Source: Embleya hyalina
GTDB taxonomy: Bacteria; Actinomycetota; Actinomycetes; Streptomycetales; Streptomycetaceae
Length of the DNA stretch: 64,000 nt
Direction of reading: 5' to 3'
NCBI RefSeq assembly: GCF_003967355.1
Contig: NZ_BIFH01000049.1
Coordinates: 10,113 to 74,112, forward strand
Both the position numbers and the translations under genes were made by a program. Every line of letters starts with the position of its first letter. Positions within the stretch are counted from its first letter, which is position 1. This document shows positions 25,283-32,875 of the stretch, piece after piece. The notes under the pieces are model-generated. The model was not told where the DNA came from. It saw nothing but the letters and a program-made list of their open reading frames with translations, and searched no databases.

Positions 25283-28144
25283 GTGAGTAACGACCAGCCC
25301 CCCACGCCCGACGACCCGGGCGCGCGGCCGCGCCGCGACGATCACGATGGTGATCCGCATCCGTTCTTCGGACGCGGGCGGCCGTCGTCGTCGGCGCCCG
25401 CCGCCCGTGAGCGATCCGCCGCGCCCGCGTCGTCTCCGCATCCGTCTCCCGATCCGTTCGGGGACGACGACGAGTTCGCGTCGTGGTTCGACGACGAACC
25501 GCCCCGGCCCGCGCCCGTCGCGGGGCCGCCGGGAGGTTCGTCGTGGCCCAGCGCGGACGACGATGTGCCGCCCGTCGTGCCGCCGACCCGGCAGGCGGCC
25601 GCGCCGCCGCCGGGACCGGGCGGCCTGCCGCAGCGGGTTCCCGGCGCCTCCGGGGCCAGGAGCCTGACCACCGAGGGCACCGGTGCGCCCGGACCCGTGC
25701 CGTTCTCGGACGCGCCGGCCACGCCGTATGTGCCGGGGCAGCCCGGACCGGCGCAGGCGCCCGAGCAACAGCGGCCGCTGCCGCCGCACACCGTGTACGG
25801 CGTCGCGGGCGAGCACGGCGCGGGAGCGTCGGGGCCGGGCCCGGACGAGGCCGGCCGCGGAGTGCCCACCGGTGCCGAGCCGGTCGTACACCCGATCGAT
25901 CCGGGCGCCTCGGACGCGGCCCGGTCGGCCACCGAGGGCGGCGCGCTGCCGAACCGGGTGGGCCGGCGTCGGCTGATCGCCGGCTTCGGCACGCCGGAGG
26001 CCGGCCCCGTGCCGACCCCGCCGGCCGTGGGCGGCACGGACGCCGAATCGCCCGCCGACGCGGGTGATTCCGGCGACCAGACGATGACCACCCGGGTCAG
26101 CATCAAGATCCCGGGATCGCGGCCGATTCCGCCGGTGGTGCTGCGCGGTCAGGCTCCGCTGCCCTCGCAGGAGGCGCCGCGGTGGACCCTGGACGGCGAC
26201 TCGGACGGGCCGTACGAATACCGCACGATGCAGGAGCAGGACGCCGCCGACCACGGGTTCCCGCAGTACGGCACGACCGACGCGCACGCGGCCGAGACCG
26301 CCGAGGAGCACCCGGTCGGCGCCGAGGCGCGGACCGACGAGGCGCGCCCGGCCCCGGCCCCGCCCCGACGGCGCAGGCCGAAGGCGCTGATCGCCTGCGC
26401 GGCCGGGATCGCGGTCCTGGGCGGGGTGTACGGCGCGTCGCTGGCCTACGCCGGCGGCGGGGTGCCGCGCGGCACCTCGGTGCTCGGCGTCAACATCGGC
26501 GGCCAGTCCCGCGACGAGGCGGTGCGTACGCTCGAACAAAAGCTCGGCGACCGCACCACCAAGCCGATACTGCTCGACCTCGGCGGCAAGGAGCTGCGGC
26601 TCGAACCGGCCGCGTCCGGGCTGCTCCTCGACGCGCGCGCGACCGTCAGCGAGGCGAGCAAGGGCGGGATGAATCCGCTCACCTCGGTGCCCGCGATGTT
26701 CGGCAAGACCCGGGAGACCCAACCGCGCACCGTGGTGGACCCGGTCAAGCTGGGCGCCGCGTTGGAGGCGCTGGCCGCCGAGGCCGGCGGCGCGCAGGTC
26801 GACGGCGGGATCTCGTTCGCGAGCGGCCAGGCCACCGCGGTGCCGCCGGCCAAGGGCAAGGTGCTGGACACCCCCGCCGCGATCAAGCTGGTCGAGGCGG
26901 CCTTCCTGCACGGCGGCGGTCCGGTCGCGTTGCCGACCAAGGCCGCCGACCCCAAGGTCACCCAGGCCGAAGTGGACCGGGCGATGCGCGAGTTCGCGGT
27001 GCCCGCGATGTCGGGGCCGGTGACCCTGACGGCCGGTACCAAGTCCTTCAAGCTCAACCCGGCGGCGCTGGCGAAGTACCTCACCATGGTCCCGGACGCC
27101 GCCGGGAAGCTGCAGCCCAGGATCGACGCGAACGGTCTCCAGGAGGAGCTGGGTCAGACCTTCTCCTCGGTCGGCGAGAAGCCGAAGAACGCCACGTTCA
27201 AGGTGGAGGGCAAACTCGCGGCCGGCGCGAAGGTGACCGTCGTGCCGTCCGTGTCCGGCAAGGGCGTCTCCGGTGCCACCGCGGCCGACGCGGTGTTGTC
27301 GGTGCTGACCAAGTCCGGCGCGGCGCGCACCGCGAAGGTCAACCTCGGTCCGGTCGAGCCCGCGCTGACTACGGAGGCGGCGAACAAGCTGGGCATCACC
27401 GAGGTGATGTCGACCTACACCACGAACTACCCGTACGCCGCGTACCGGCTGACCAACATCCACCGGGCCGCCGATCTGATCACCGGATCGGTGATCAAGC
27501 CGGGCGACACCTGGAGCCTGAACAAGACGGTCGGCGAGCGCACCGCGGAGAACGGCTTCGCCAAGGGCACGATCATCAACAACGGGCGCTTCCAGACCGA
27601 CTTCGGCGGCGGCGTCTCGCAGGTGGCCACGACCACGTTCAACGCGGTGTTCTTCGCCGGGCTCAAGGACGTGATGCACCGCCCGCACAGCTTCTGGATC
27701 GACCGCTACCCGGCCGGTCGCGAGGCCACGGTGGCCTGGCCGTCGCTGGACCTGAAGTTCCAGAACGACTCCGGGAAGAACGTCTACCTGGAGTCCACGT
27801 ACACCGATTCCACGGTGACCGTGACGCTGTTCGGCACCCGCAAGTACGACGACATCAAGGCCGAGCCCGGCAGCAAGTACGACGTGATCAAGCCCAAGTC
27901 GGTGGTGGACAAGTCGGCGGGCTGCGTGGAGCAGGCCGCGTCGGACGGGTTCAAGATCGACGTGACCCGGGTCTTCGTCCAGGGCGGCAAGGAGACCGCC
28001 CGGGAGAAGTTCCACACCAAGTACGACCCGGCCGACAAGATCACCTGTGACAAGACCGGCGGCGCGGGCGAGGGCGAGGGCCAGGGCCGCACGGCCGACT
28101 CACCCCCGCCGGGCGCACCGCCGGTACGGAGGTCGGACGACTAG
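25283..28144 (+). CDS. VanW domain cell-envelope protein with long disordered N-terminus
   Basis: A 953-residue, single-pass membrane protein. Residues 1 to about 365 are low-complexity Pro/Gly/Ala/Asp sequence without fold, probably cytoplasmic. A basic stretch PRRRRPKALIACAAGIAVLG begins the only TM (about 371-396). The outside part has two YoaR-like putative peptidoglycan-binding domains (about 400-720) and a VanW domain (about 725-880). VanW landmarks are RLTNIHRAADLITG, IKPGDTWSLN, FGGGVSQVATT and RPHSFWIDRYPAGREAT. Two later cysteines follow (SAGCVEQ and KITCDK). GTG start with GGAGAG about 10 nt upstream. VanW domains occur in wall proteins; the biochemical role is not established. A terminator follows. 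Confidence 0.88.
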   Translation: MSNDQPPTPDDPGARPRRDDHDGDPHPFFGRGRPSSSAPAARERSAAPASSPHPSPDPFGDDDEFASWFDDEPPRPAPVAGPPGGSSWPSADDDVPPVVPPTRQAAAPPPGPGGLPQRVPGASGARSLTTEGTGAPGPVPFSDAPATPYVPGQPGPAQAPEQQRPLPPHTVYGVAGEHGAGASGPGPDEAGRGVPTGAEPVVHPIDPGASDAARSATEGGALPNRVGRRRLIAGFGTPEAGPVPTPPAVGGTDAESPADAGDSGDQTMTTRVSIKIPGSRPIPPVVLRGQAPLPSQEAPRWTLDGDSDGPYEYRTMQEQDAADHGFPQYGTTDAHAAETAEEHPVGAEARTDEARPAPAPPRRRRPKALIACAAGIAVLGGVYGASLAYAGGGVPRGTSVLGVNIGGQSRDEAVRTLEQKLGDRTTKPILLDLGGKELRLEPAASGLLLDARATVSEASKGGMNPLTSVPAMFGKTRETQPRTVVDPVKLGAALEALAAEAGGAQVDGGISFASGQATAVPPAKGKVLDTPAAIKLVEAAFLHGGGPVALPTKAADPKVTQAEVDRAMREFAVPAMSGPVTLTAGTKSFKLNPAALAKYLTMVPDAAGKLQPRIDANGLQEELGQTFSSVGEKPKNATFKVEGKLAAGAKVTVVPSVSGKGVSGATAADAVLSVLTKSGAARTAKVNLGPVEPALTTEAANKLGITEVMSTYTTNYPYAAYRLTNIHRAADLITGSVIKPGDTWSLNKTVGERTAENGFAKGTIINNGRFQTDFGGGVSQVATTTFNAVFFAGLKDVMHRPHSFWIDRYPAGREATVAWPSLDLKFQNDSGKNVYLESTYTDSTVTVTLFGTRKYDDIKAEPGSKYDVIKPKSVVDKSAGCVEQAASDGFKIDVTRVFVQGGKETAREKFHTKYDPADKITCDKTGGAGEGEGQGRTADSPPPGAPPVRRSDD

Positions 28145-28170
28145 CGGCCGTCGAGGCGGCGAGCGCACGA

Positions 28171-28209
28171 GGCGGGACCGGATCGCACGACGGGCGATCC
28201 GGCCCCGCC
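28171..28209. terminator. Convergent terminator hairpin
   Basis: Near-perfect inverted repeat (ggcgggaccggatcgc with gcgatccggccccgcc, one mismatch) around a short loop, between the ends of the VanW gene and the minus-strand gene at 28242. Confidence 0.7.
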
Positions 28210-28241
28210 TTCGCCGTGTCGGCCCGGCCCCCGCGACGCCC

Positions 28242-28961
28242 TCACGACCCGGCCCGGCCCACGTCGCGCGACAGTTCGAGGGCCAGGAACCGGTCGACGT
28301 GTGCCAACGCCTCGAACCGTGCCCCCGGTGGCACCTTCTCGTCGCGGGCCAACTCGACCAGGAGGCGGATCGCCGTGCGGGTGTCCAGGTCGGCGTCGAG
28401 CGCGGCGTGGATCGGCCCGATCGCCTCGGCCGGCATCGGCGCGGACGGGGACTCGGCGCACGTGGCGGTCCGGGCGCGCAGTTCGGCGAGGACGGCCGTC
28501 GCGTCGGCCACCCCGTGGTACCCGGCGCGGTCCCCGCGCAGCGGCTCGTCGGCGGCCAGCGAGAGCAGGACCAGCCGCAGCGCGAGCGGATCCTCGGGGT
28601 GCGGGACCGGTCGGCGGGGCGCGGCGTCGACCACCGCCGCCGGATGCAGCACGTGCACCCGGGCGCGCGGCCCCTCGTCCCCGTCCTCGCCGAAGTACAG
28701 GTCGATCGCGCCGTCCGGTCGCCCCGTGGTGGGCTGCGGCATGTTGTACCGGCCGTAGCCCGCCGCGTCCGCCACCTGCGCGCGATAGGGCAGGTGATGG
28801 ACCGTCACGGTCAGGTGGTGTCGGCCGGCGACCCGGCGGAAGGTGTCGGCGATGATCGCCGCGCGCAGCGAACGGCTCGGGTAGGCCACCCGCACCCGCC
28901 TGCCGATCGAGGCGGTCACGAGTTCGGACTTGCCGGTCTGGGAGTCGGTCAGTCGCACCAT
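28242..28961 (-). CDS. Truncated cysteinyl-tRNA synthetase/MshC-like protein
   Basis: A 239-residue protein that aligns by eye with the two ends of CysRS and MshC (cysteine:GlcN-Ins ligase). The N-terminus VRLTDSQTGKSELV resembles the LRIHDTATG-type start of those enzymes. DPLALRLVLLS followed by LAELRAR resembles the region after KMSKS, and AALDADLDTRTAI matches the ALxDDLxTPxAL helix of the C-terminal domain. The HIGH, KMSKS and zinc Cys/His motifs are absent, and the catalytic core is shortened from about 250 to about 100 residues. It cannot be a normal ligase; it may be a binding or regulatory paralogue. Start ATG with TAGCGT 7 nt upstream (leaderless). Similarity is judged without a search. 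Confidence 0.65.
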   Translation of the reverse strand: MVRLTDSQTGKSELVTASIGRRVRVAYPSRSLRAAIIADTFRRVAGRHHLTVTVHHLPYRAQVADAAGYGRYNMPQPTTGRPDGAIDLYFGEDGDEGPRARVHVLHPAAVVDAAPRRPVPHPEDPLALRLVLLSLAADEPLRGDRAGYHGVADATAVLAELRARTATCAESPSAPMPAEAIGPIHAALDADLDTRTAIRLLVELARDEKVPPGARFEALAHVDRFLALELSRDVGRAGS

Positions 28962-28968
28962 GGCGGCA

Positions 28969-28974
28969 ACGCTA
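28969..28974 (-). promoter_or_regulatory. Putative -10 box TAGCGT (leaderless) of CysRS-like gene
   Basis: TAGCGT on the minus strand ends 7 nt before the ATG at 28961; no ribosome site. Confidence 0.55.
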
Positions 28975-29011
28975 GCCGCGTCCCCACCCCCGGGACACTC
29001 GTTCCCGCCCC

Positions 29012-29027
29012 CATGACATCTGTCATG
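29012..29027. promoter_or_regulatory. Palindrome CATGACA-tc-TGTCATG, likely response-regulator operator
   Basis: A perfect 7-bp inverted repeat with a 2-bp spacer, 57 bp before the ABC ATPase start. NarL/DesR-type response regulators bind ATGACA/TGTCAT-like half sites upstream of the exporter genes they control. The matching kinase and regulator are encoded downstream, so autoregulation of the four-gene set is inferred. Confidence 0.68.
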
Positions 29028-29084
29028 CCGTGATCAGGAGGTTTCCCACTTCGCCCGCCGCGGGTGGTCGGCCAGGCTGGGGGC

Positions 29085-30035
29085 ATGACGATCACGGCTG
29101 GGAAACAGACGACCGCGCCGGCCGTCGCGCTCGGCGGGGTGAGCAAGAGCTTCGGCGAACTGCGTGCCGTGGACGGGCTCGACCTCGAACTGCGCCAGGG
29201 GGAGACCGTCGCGCTGCTCGGACCCAACGGTGCCGGCAAGTCGACCACGCTCGACCTGCTGCTCGGGCTGAGTCGGCCCACCGAGGGCACGGTCGCGCTG
29301 TTCGGTGGCGATCCGCGCGAGGCGATCAGGAGCGGACGCGTCGGCGCGATGTTGCAGAGCGGTGGCCTGATGCCGGACGTGACCGTCGGCGAGATGATCG
29401 GCCTGGCCCGCGACCTGCATCCGCGCCCACTGCCGCGTGCGGACGTGCTGCGTCGCGCCGGCATCGAGGACCTGGTCGACAAGAACGTCGACAAGCTCTC
29501 CGGCGGCCAGGCCCAACGGGTGCGCTTCGCGATGGCGATCGCGGGTGAGGTGGACCTGATCGTCCTGGACGAGCCCACCACGGGGATGGACGTGGACAGC
29601 CGGCAGCGGTTCTGGGTCAGCATGCGCGAGCAGGCCGAACTGGGCCGCACCGTGTTGTTCGCGACGCACTACCTGGAAGAGGCGGACAACGTCGCCGACC
29701 GGGTGCTCGTGCTGCACCGGGGGCGGTTGCTCGCCGACGCGAGCGCCGCGCAGATCAAGGCCCGGGCCGGGCTGCGCCGAATCGCGTTCGACCTGGACCG
29801 GGCGGTCGAGGAGGACGAGGCCGCGCTGCGCGCGCTGCCCGGCGTCGCGCACATCGAACTGAGCGGCCACACCGTGCGCATCCGCAGCGGCGACGCCGAC
29901 GAGACGGTGGCCGCGATCTACGCCGCCGGCCTGCGTCCGCGCGGCCTGGAGGTCGCCGGCCTCGGTCTGGAGCAGGCGTTCCTGGCGATCACCCAGCAGG
30001 CGGACGAGGCGGAAGGCAAGGGGATCCCGGCATGA
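29085..30035 (+). CDS. ABC-2 type exporter ATPase (DrrA-like)
   Basis: A 316-residue ATPase. Walker A GPNGAGKST, Q-loop in GAMLQSGGLMP, signature LSGGQAQR, Walker B LIVLDEPTTGMD and H-loop ATHY. The C-terminal about 90 residues form the extra domain seen in drug/lipid exporter ATPases. The ATG at 29085 lies close after a CAGGCT box and gggggc. ATGA overlap with the permease gene. Half of an ABC-2 export complex (antibiotic, lantibiotic or lipid export), regulated by the adjacent kinase/regulator pair. Confidence 0.93.
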   Translation: MTITAGKQTTAPAVALGGVSKSFGELRAVDGLDLELRQGETVALLGPNGAGKSTTLDLLLGLSRPTEGTVALFGGDPREAIRSGRVGAMLQSGGLMPDVTVGEMIGLARDLHPRPLPRADVLRRAGIEDLVDKNVDKLSGGQAQRVRFAMAIAGEVDLIVLDEPTTGMDVDSRQRFWVSMREQAELGRTVLFATHYLEEADNVADRVLVLHRGRLLADASAAQIKARAGLRRIAFDLDRAVEEDEAALRALPGVAHIELSGHTVRIRSGDADETVAAIYAAGLRPRGLEVAGLGLEQAFLAITQQADEAEGKGIPA

Positions 30036-30760
30036 GGACGTTGATGCGACTCGAAGTGCTGAGGATGGTGCGCAACCGCCGCTACCTGCTCTTCACGCTG
30101 GCGTATCCGGTCGCGATGTACCTGATCTTCGGCAGCCAGTCGGGGGACGTGGACGGCACCGACGTGTCCGCGTACGTGATGGTGTCGATGGCCTCCTTCG
30201 GCGCGGTCGGCGCGGTGCTCAGCGCCGGTGTGCAGCGGATCGCGGCGGAGCGGCAGAGCGGCTGGACCCGGCAGTTGCGGCTGACCACGCTCACCGGGCG
30301 GCAGTACGTGATCTCCAAGCTCGTCTCGGCGGCGGTGGTCGGCCTGCCCGCGATCGTGCTCGTGCTCTTCACCGGTTTCCTGCGCGGGGTACGGCTGGAC
30401 GCGTGGCAGTGGGGCGTGATCGTGATCGCGCTGTGGTTCGGCTCGTTCGTGTTCGCCGTGCTCGGGATCGGGCTCGGCTACCTGGTCGCCCCCGACTCCG
30501 CGCAGCCGCTGTTCATGCTGGTCTACCTGGGCATGGCGGTGCTGGGTGGCATGTGGGTCCCGCTGAGCGGGTTTCCGCAGATCCTCCAGGACATCGGCCA
30601 CGTGATGCCGACGTATCGCTACGGGCAACTGGGCTGGGAGGTGCTCGCCGGGCATCGGCCCCGGGTCGCCGACGTGGTGGTGCTCGCGGTGTACCTGGTC
30701 GCGTTCACCGCGCTGGCCGCCTGGCGCTACCGTCGCGACGAGCAGAAGGTGGCGGCCTGA
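30032..30760 (+). CDS. ABC-2 type exporter permease
   Basis: A 242-residue membrane protein with six TMs. It begins MRTLMRLEVLRMVRNRRYL, the amphipathic lead of ABC-2 permeases. AERQSGWTRQLRLT after TM2 is the typical cytoplasmic coupling loop, and YLGMAVLGGMWVPLSGFP is the conserved late segment. Overlaps the ATPase gene by 4 bp. The sensor kinase gene starts about 70 bp downstream. Confidence 0.92.
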   Translation: MRTLMRLEVLRMVRNRRYLLFTLAYPVAMYLIFGSQSGDVDGTDVSAYVMVSMASFGAVGAVLSAGVQRIAAERQSGWTRQLRLTTLTGRQYVISKLVSAAVVGLPAIVLVLFTGFLRGVRLDAWQWGVIVIALWFGSFVFAVLGIGLGYLVAPDSAQPLFMLVYLGMAVLGGMWVPLSGFPQILQDIGHVMPTYRYGQLGWEVLAGHRPRVADVVVLAVYLVAFTALAAWRYRRDEQKVAA

Positions 30761-30831
30761 GCCGGGGCCGCTCGCCCGACGGGACGGTCCCGAGGCGTGG
30801 TGGGACCTGTTCCCGAGAAGGAGCGCGTGAC

Positions 30832-32049
30832 ATGCGGTGGTCGGACGCGACACGGCAGGACTCGACGCGGGGGCGGGCCATCCGGATGTCGTGGTCGCTG
30901 CTCTGGTTGTTCTTCCTGACCCCGGTGGTGCACGACCTGGCCACCGAGGGGTACGGGCCGGTGCGACTGACGGTGGGCTCGATCGGGCTGCTCGTGGTGG
31001 TGGTCTGCTACGTCGCGCTGGTGTTCGGCGGGGTCGGCTGGTTCGGCCTGTTCGGTGGGGTGGAGGCGGTGCTGCGCCGGACGTTGGACACCGAGCGGGC
31101 CCAACTGGGCGCCTGCCTGCTGCTGTGGGCGGTCGCGGTCGGGCTGATCCTGACCTTCGACGACGCCTGGCTCGGCCTGATGGTCTACGTCGCGGTGTCG
31201 ATCGGGGCCGGGCTGCGCTTCCCGCGGTCGATGTGGGGGATCCTGGGCTGCGTGGTCTCCGGGGTCGGGCTCGGCGTGCTGCTCGGCGCGGCCGGCGACG
31301 ACGTGCTGGTCCTGGCGTTCGTCACGGTGCTCACCGGCGGGGTGATGATCGGGGTGCGCCGACTCCTGGAGACCCTGGTCGAGCTGCGCGAGGCCCGGGA
31401 GATCGTGGCCCGGCTCTCGGCCAACGAGGAGCGCCTGCGGATGGCCCGGGACCTGCACGACGTGCTCGGCCACTCGTTGTCGCTGATCACGCTCAAGAGC
31501 GAACTCGCCGGCCGCTTCCTGCCCGAGCACGTGGACCGCGCGGCCGAACAGGTCGCCGATATCGAGCGGGTCGGCCGGCAGGCGCTCGTGGACGTGCGCG
31601 AGGCGGTGAGCGGCTACCGACGGCCGACCTTCGCGGTCGAGCTGGCGGGCGCGCGGATCGCGGCCCGGGCGGTGGGCATCGAGCTGACCGTGGTGCCCGA
31701 GCAGTGGCCGCAGTGCCCGGACCCGGAGGCGGAGGCCGTACTCGCCTGGGCGCTGCGCGAGGCGGTCACCAACACGATGCGGCACAGCGGGGCGCGGCGC
31801 TGCACGGTGCGCCTGGAGACCGGTGCGATGTGGCGCCTGGACATCCGCGACGACGGGCGCGGCGCGACGGGCGGCGAGGGCAACGGGCTGACCGGACTGC
31901 GCGAGCGGTTCGCCCTGGCCGACGGCACCATCGAGGTCGGCGGCGGGGAGTACGGACGCGGGTTCGGGTTGACCGCTTCGGTCCCGGTGCTTCCCGGAAA
32001 GACCGCCGAGCGCCGGATTGCCCCCGGAGCTCCGGGAGCGACCCGCTAA
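30832..32049 (+). CDS. DesK/NarX-type sensor histidine kinase
   Basis: A 405-residue membrane kinase. Five or six TMs fill residues 18 to about 175, with almost no extracytoplasmic domain, as in kinases that sense membrane state or a bound transporter. HisKA_3 has the phospho-His in ARDLHDVLGHSLS. The ATP-binding domain has the N-box EAVTNTMRHSGA, and DDGRGATGGEGNGLTGLRER for the G boxes. GAAGGAG about 9 nt before the ATG. Its stop TAA is part of the regulator's -10 box. Confidence 0.93.
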   Translation: MRWSDATRQDSTRGRAIRMSWSLLWLFFLTPVVHDLATEGYGPVRLTVGSIGLLVVVVCYVALVFGGVGWFGLFGGVEAVLRRTLDTERAQLGACLLLWAVAVGLILTFDDAWLGLMVYVAVSIGAGLRFPRSMWGILGCVVSGVGLGVLLGAAGDDVLVLAFVTVLTGGVMIGVRRLLETLVELREAREIVARLSANEERLRMARDLHDVLGHSLSLITLKSELAGRFLPEHVDRAAEQVADIERVGRQALVDVREAVSGYRRPTFAVELAGARIAARAVGIELTVVPEQWPQCPDPEAEAVLAWALREAVTNTMRHSGARRCTVRLETGAMWRLDIRDDGRGATGGEGNGLTGLRERFALADGTIEVGGGEYGRGFGLTASVPVLPGKTAERRIAPGAPGATR

Positions 32050-32052
32050 CGT
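32047..32052 (+). promoter_or_regulatory. Putative -10 box TAACGT (leaderless) of response regulator
   Basis: Includes the kinase stop codon and ends 7 nt before the GTG at 32060. It may give a second, leaderless transcript of the regulator. Confidence 0.5.
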
Positions 32053-32059
32053 TCGGGCC

Positions 32060-32665
32060 GTGATCAACGTACTGCTCGCCGAGGACCAGGCCATGGTGCG
32101 CGAGGCGCTGGCCGCGCTGCTCGGCCTGGAGGAGGACATCCGTGTCGTCGCCCAGGTCGCGCGTGGGGACGAGGTGGTCGAGGCGGTGCGGGCGAGCGGC
32201 GCCGACGTGGCGCTGCTGGACATCGAGATGCCGGGGCGGGACGGTCTGGCCGCCGCCGCCGAGTTGCGCGCGGCGCTGCCCGGATGCCGGATCGTCATCC
32301 TGACCACGTTCGGCCGTCCGGGCTATCTGCGCCGGGCGATGGAGGCGGGCGTGGACGCGTTCCTGGTCAAGGACGCGCCCGCGGCGCAACTGGCCGACGC
32401 CGTACGCCGAGTGCTGCGCGGCGAGCGGGTGATCGACCCCACGCTCGCGGCCACCGCGCTCTCGGTCGGCGCCGACCCGCTGACCGAGCGCGAGCGCGAC
32501 GTGCTGCGCGCGGCGGCGGGTGGCTCGACGGTGTCCGAGATCGCGACCCTGCTGCACCTGTCCGAGGGCACCGTGCGCAACCACCTGTCCTCGTGCATCG
32601 GCAAGACGCACGCCCGCAACCGTGCGGACGCGGTGCGCATCGCGCACGACAACGGCTGGCTCTGA
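32060..32665 (+). CDS. LuxR/NarL-type response regulator
   Basis: A 201-residue regulator. The receiver domain has acidic residues in LLAEDQ, the phospho-Asp in VALLDIEMPG, Thr in ILTTFG and Lys in FLVKDAP. The C-terminal LuxR helix-turn-helix is LTERERDVL followed by EIATLLHLSEGTVRNHLSS. GTG at 32060 begins exactly at the receiver (VINVLLAEDQ). An upstream ATG at 32018 inside the kinase gene is less likely. Probable binding site is the palindrome at 29012. Confidence 0.94.
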   Translation: MINVLLAEDQAMVREALAALLGLEEDIRVVAQVARGDEVVEAVRASGADVALLDIEMPGRDGLAAAAELRAALPGCRIVILTTFGRPGYLRRAMEAGVDAFLVKDAPAAQLADAVRRVLRGERVIDPTLAATALSVGADPLTERERDVLRAAAGGSTVSEIATLLHLSEGTVRNHLSSCIGKTHARNRADAVRIAHDNGWL

Positions 32666-32729
32666 CCGGCGCCGGTCCGGGTGTCCGGATCGCGCGGCCG
32701 CCCCGGTGGCGTACGGGTCGCCGACGGAA

Positions 32730-32758
32730 TGTGGGACCGACATCCCTCGTTGTGGGAC
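32730..32758. promoter_or_regulatory. Direct repeat TGTGGGAC, 21 bp apart, upstream of glycosidase gene
   Basis: TGTGGGAC at 32730-32737 and 32751-32758 (same orientation, two helical turns apart), about 120 bp before the start of the CBM2-GH18 gene. The arrangement suits an activator or repressor binding in tandem. Confidence 0.5.
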
Positions 32759-32875
32759 AACGGATCTTCCCGTCGGCCGCCCCGGGAGGATCGATGGGAC
32801 CGGGGCCCGAAGGCCGGTAGAGTCCTCGTGCCCGGCGGCCCGAGTGCCGTCGGAGAGGATGTCGGAGGAATGGGC

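Noticed and set aside
24878-28015. 1045-residue minus-strand frame opposite the VanW gene
   Set aside because: Low-complexity Arg/Gly/Val shadow without a ribosome site or domain; the plus-strand VanW domain is unmistakable.
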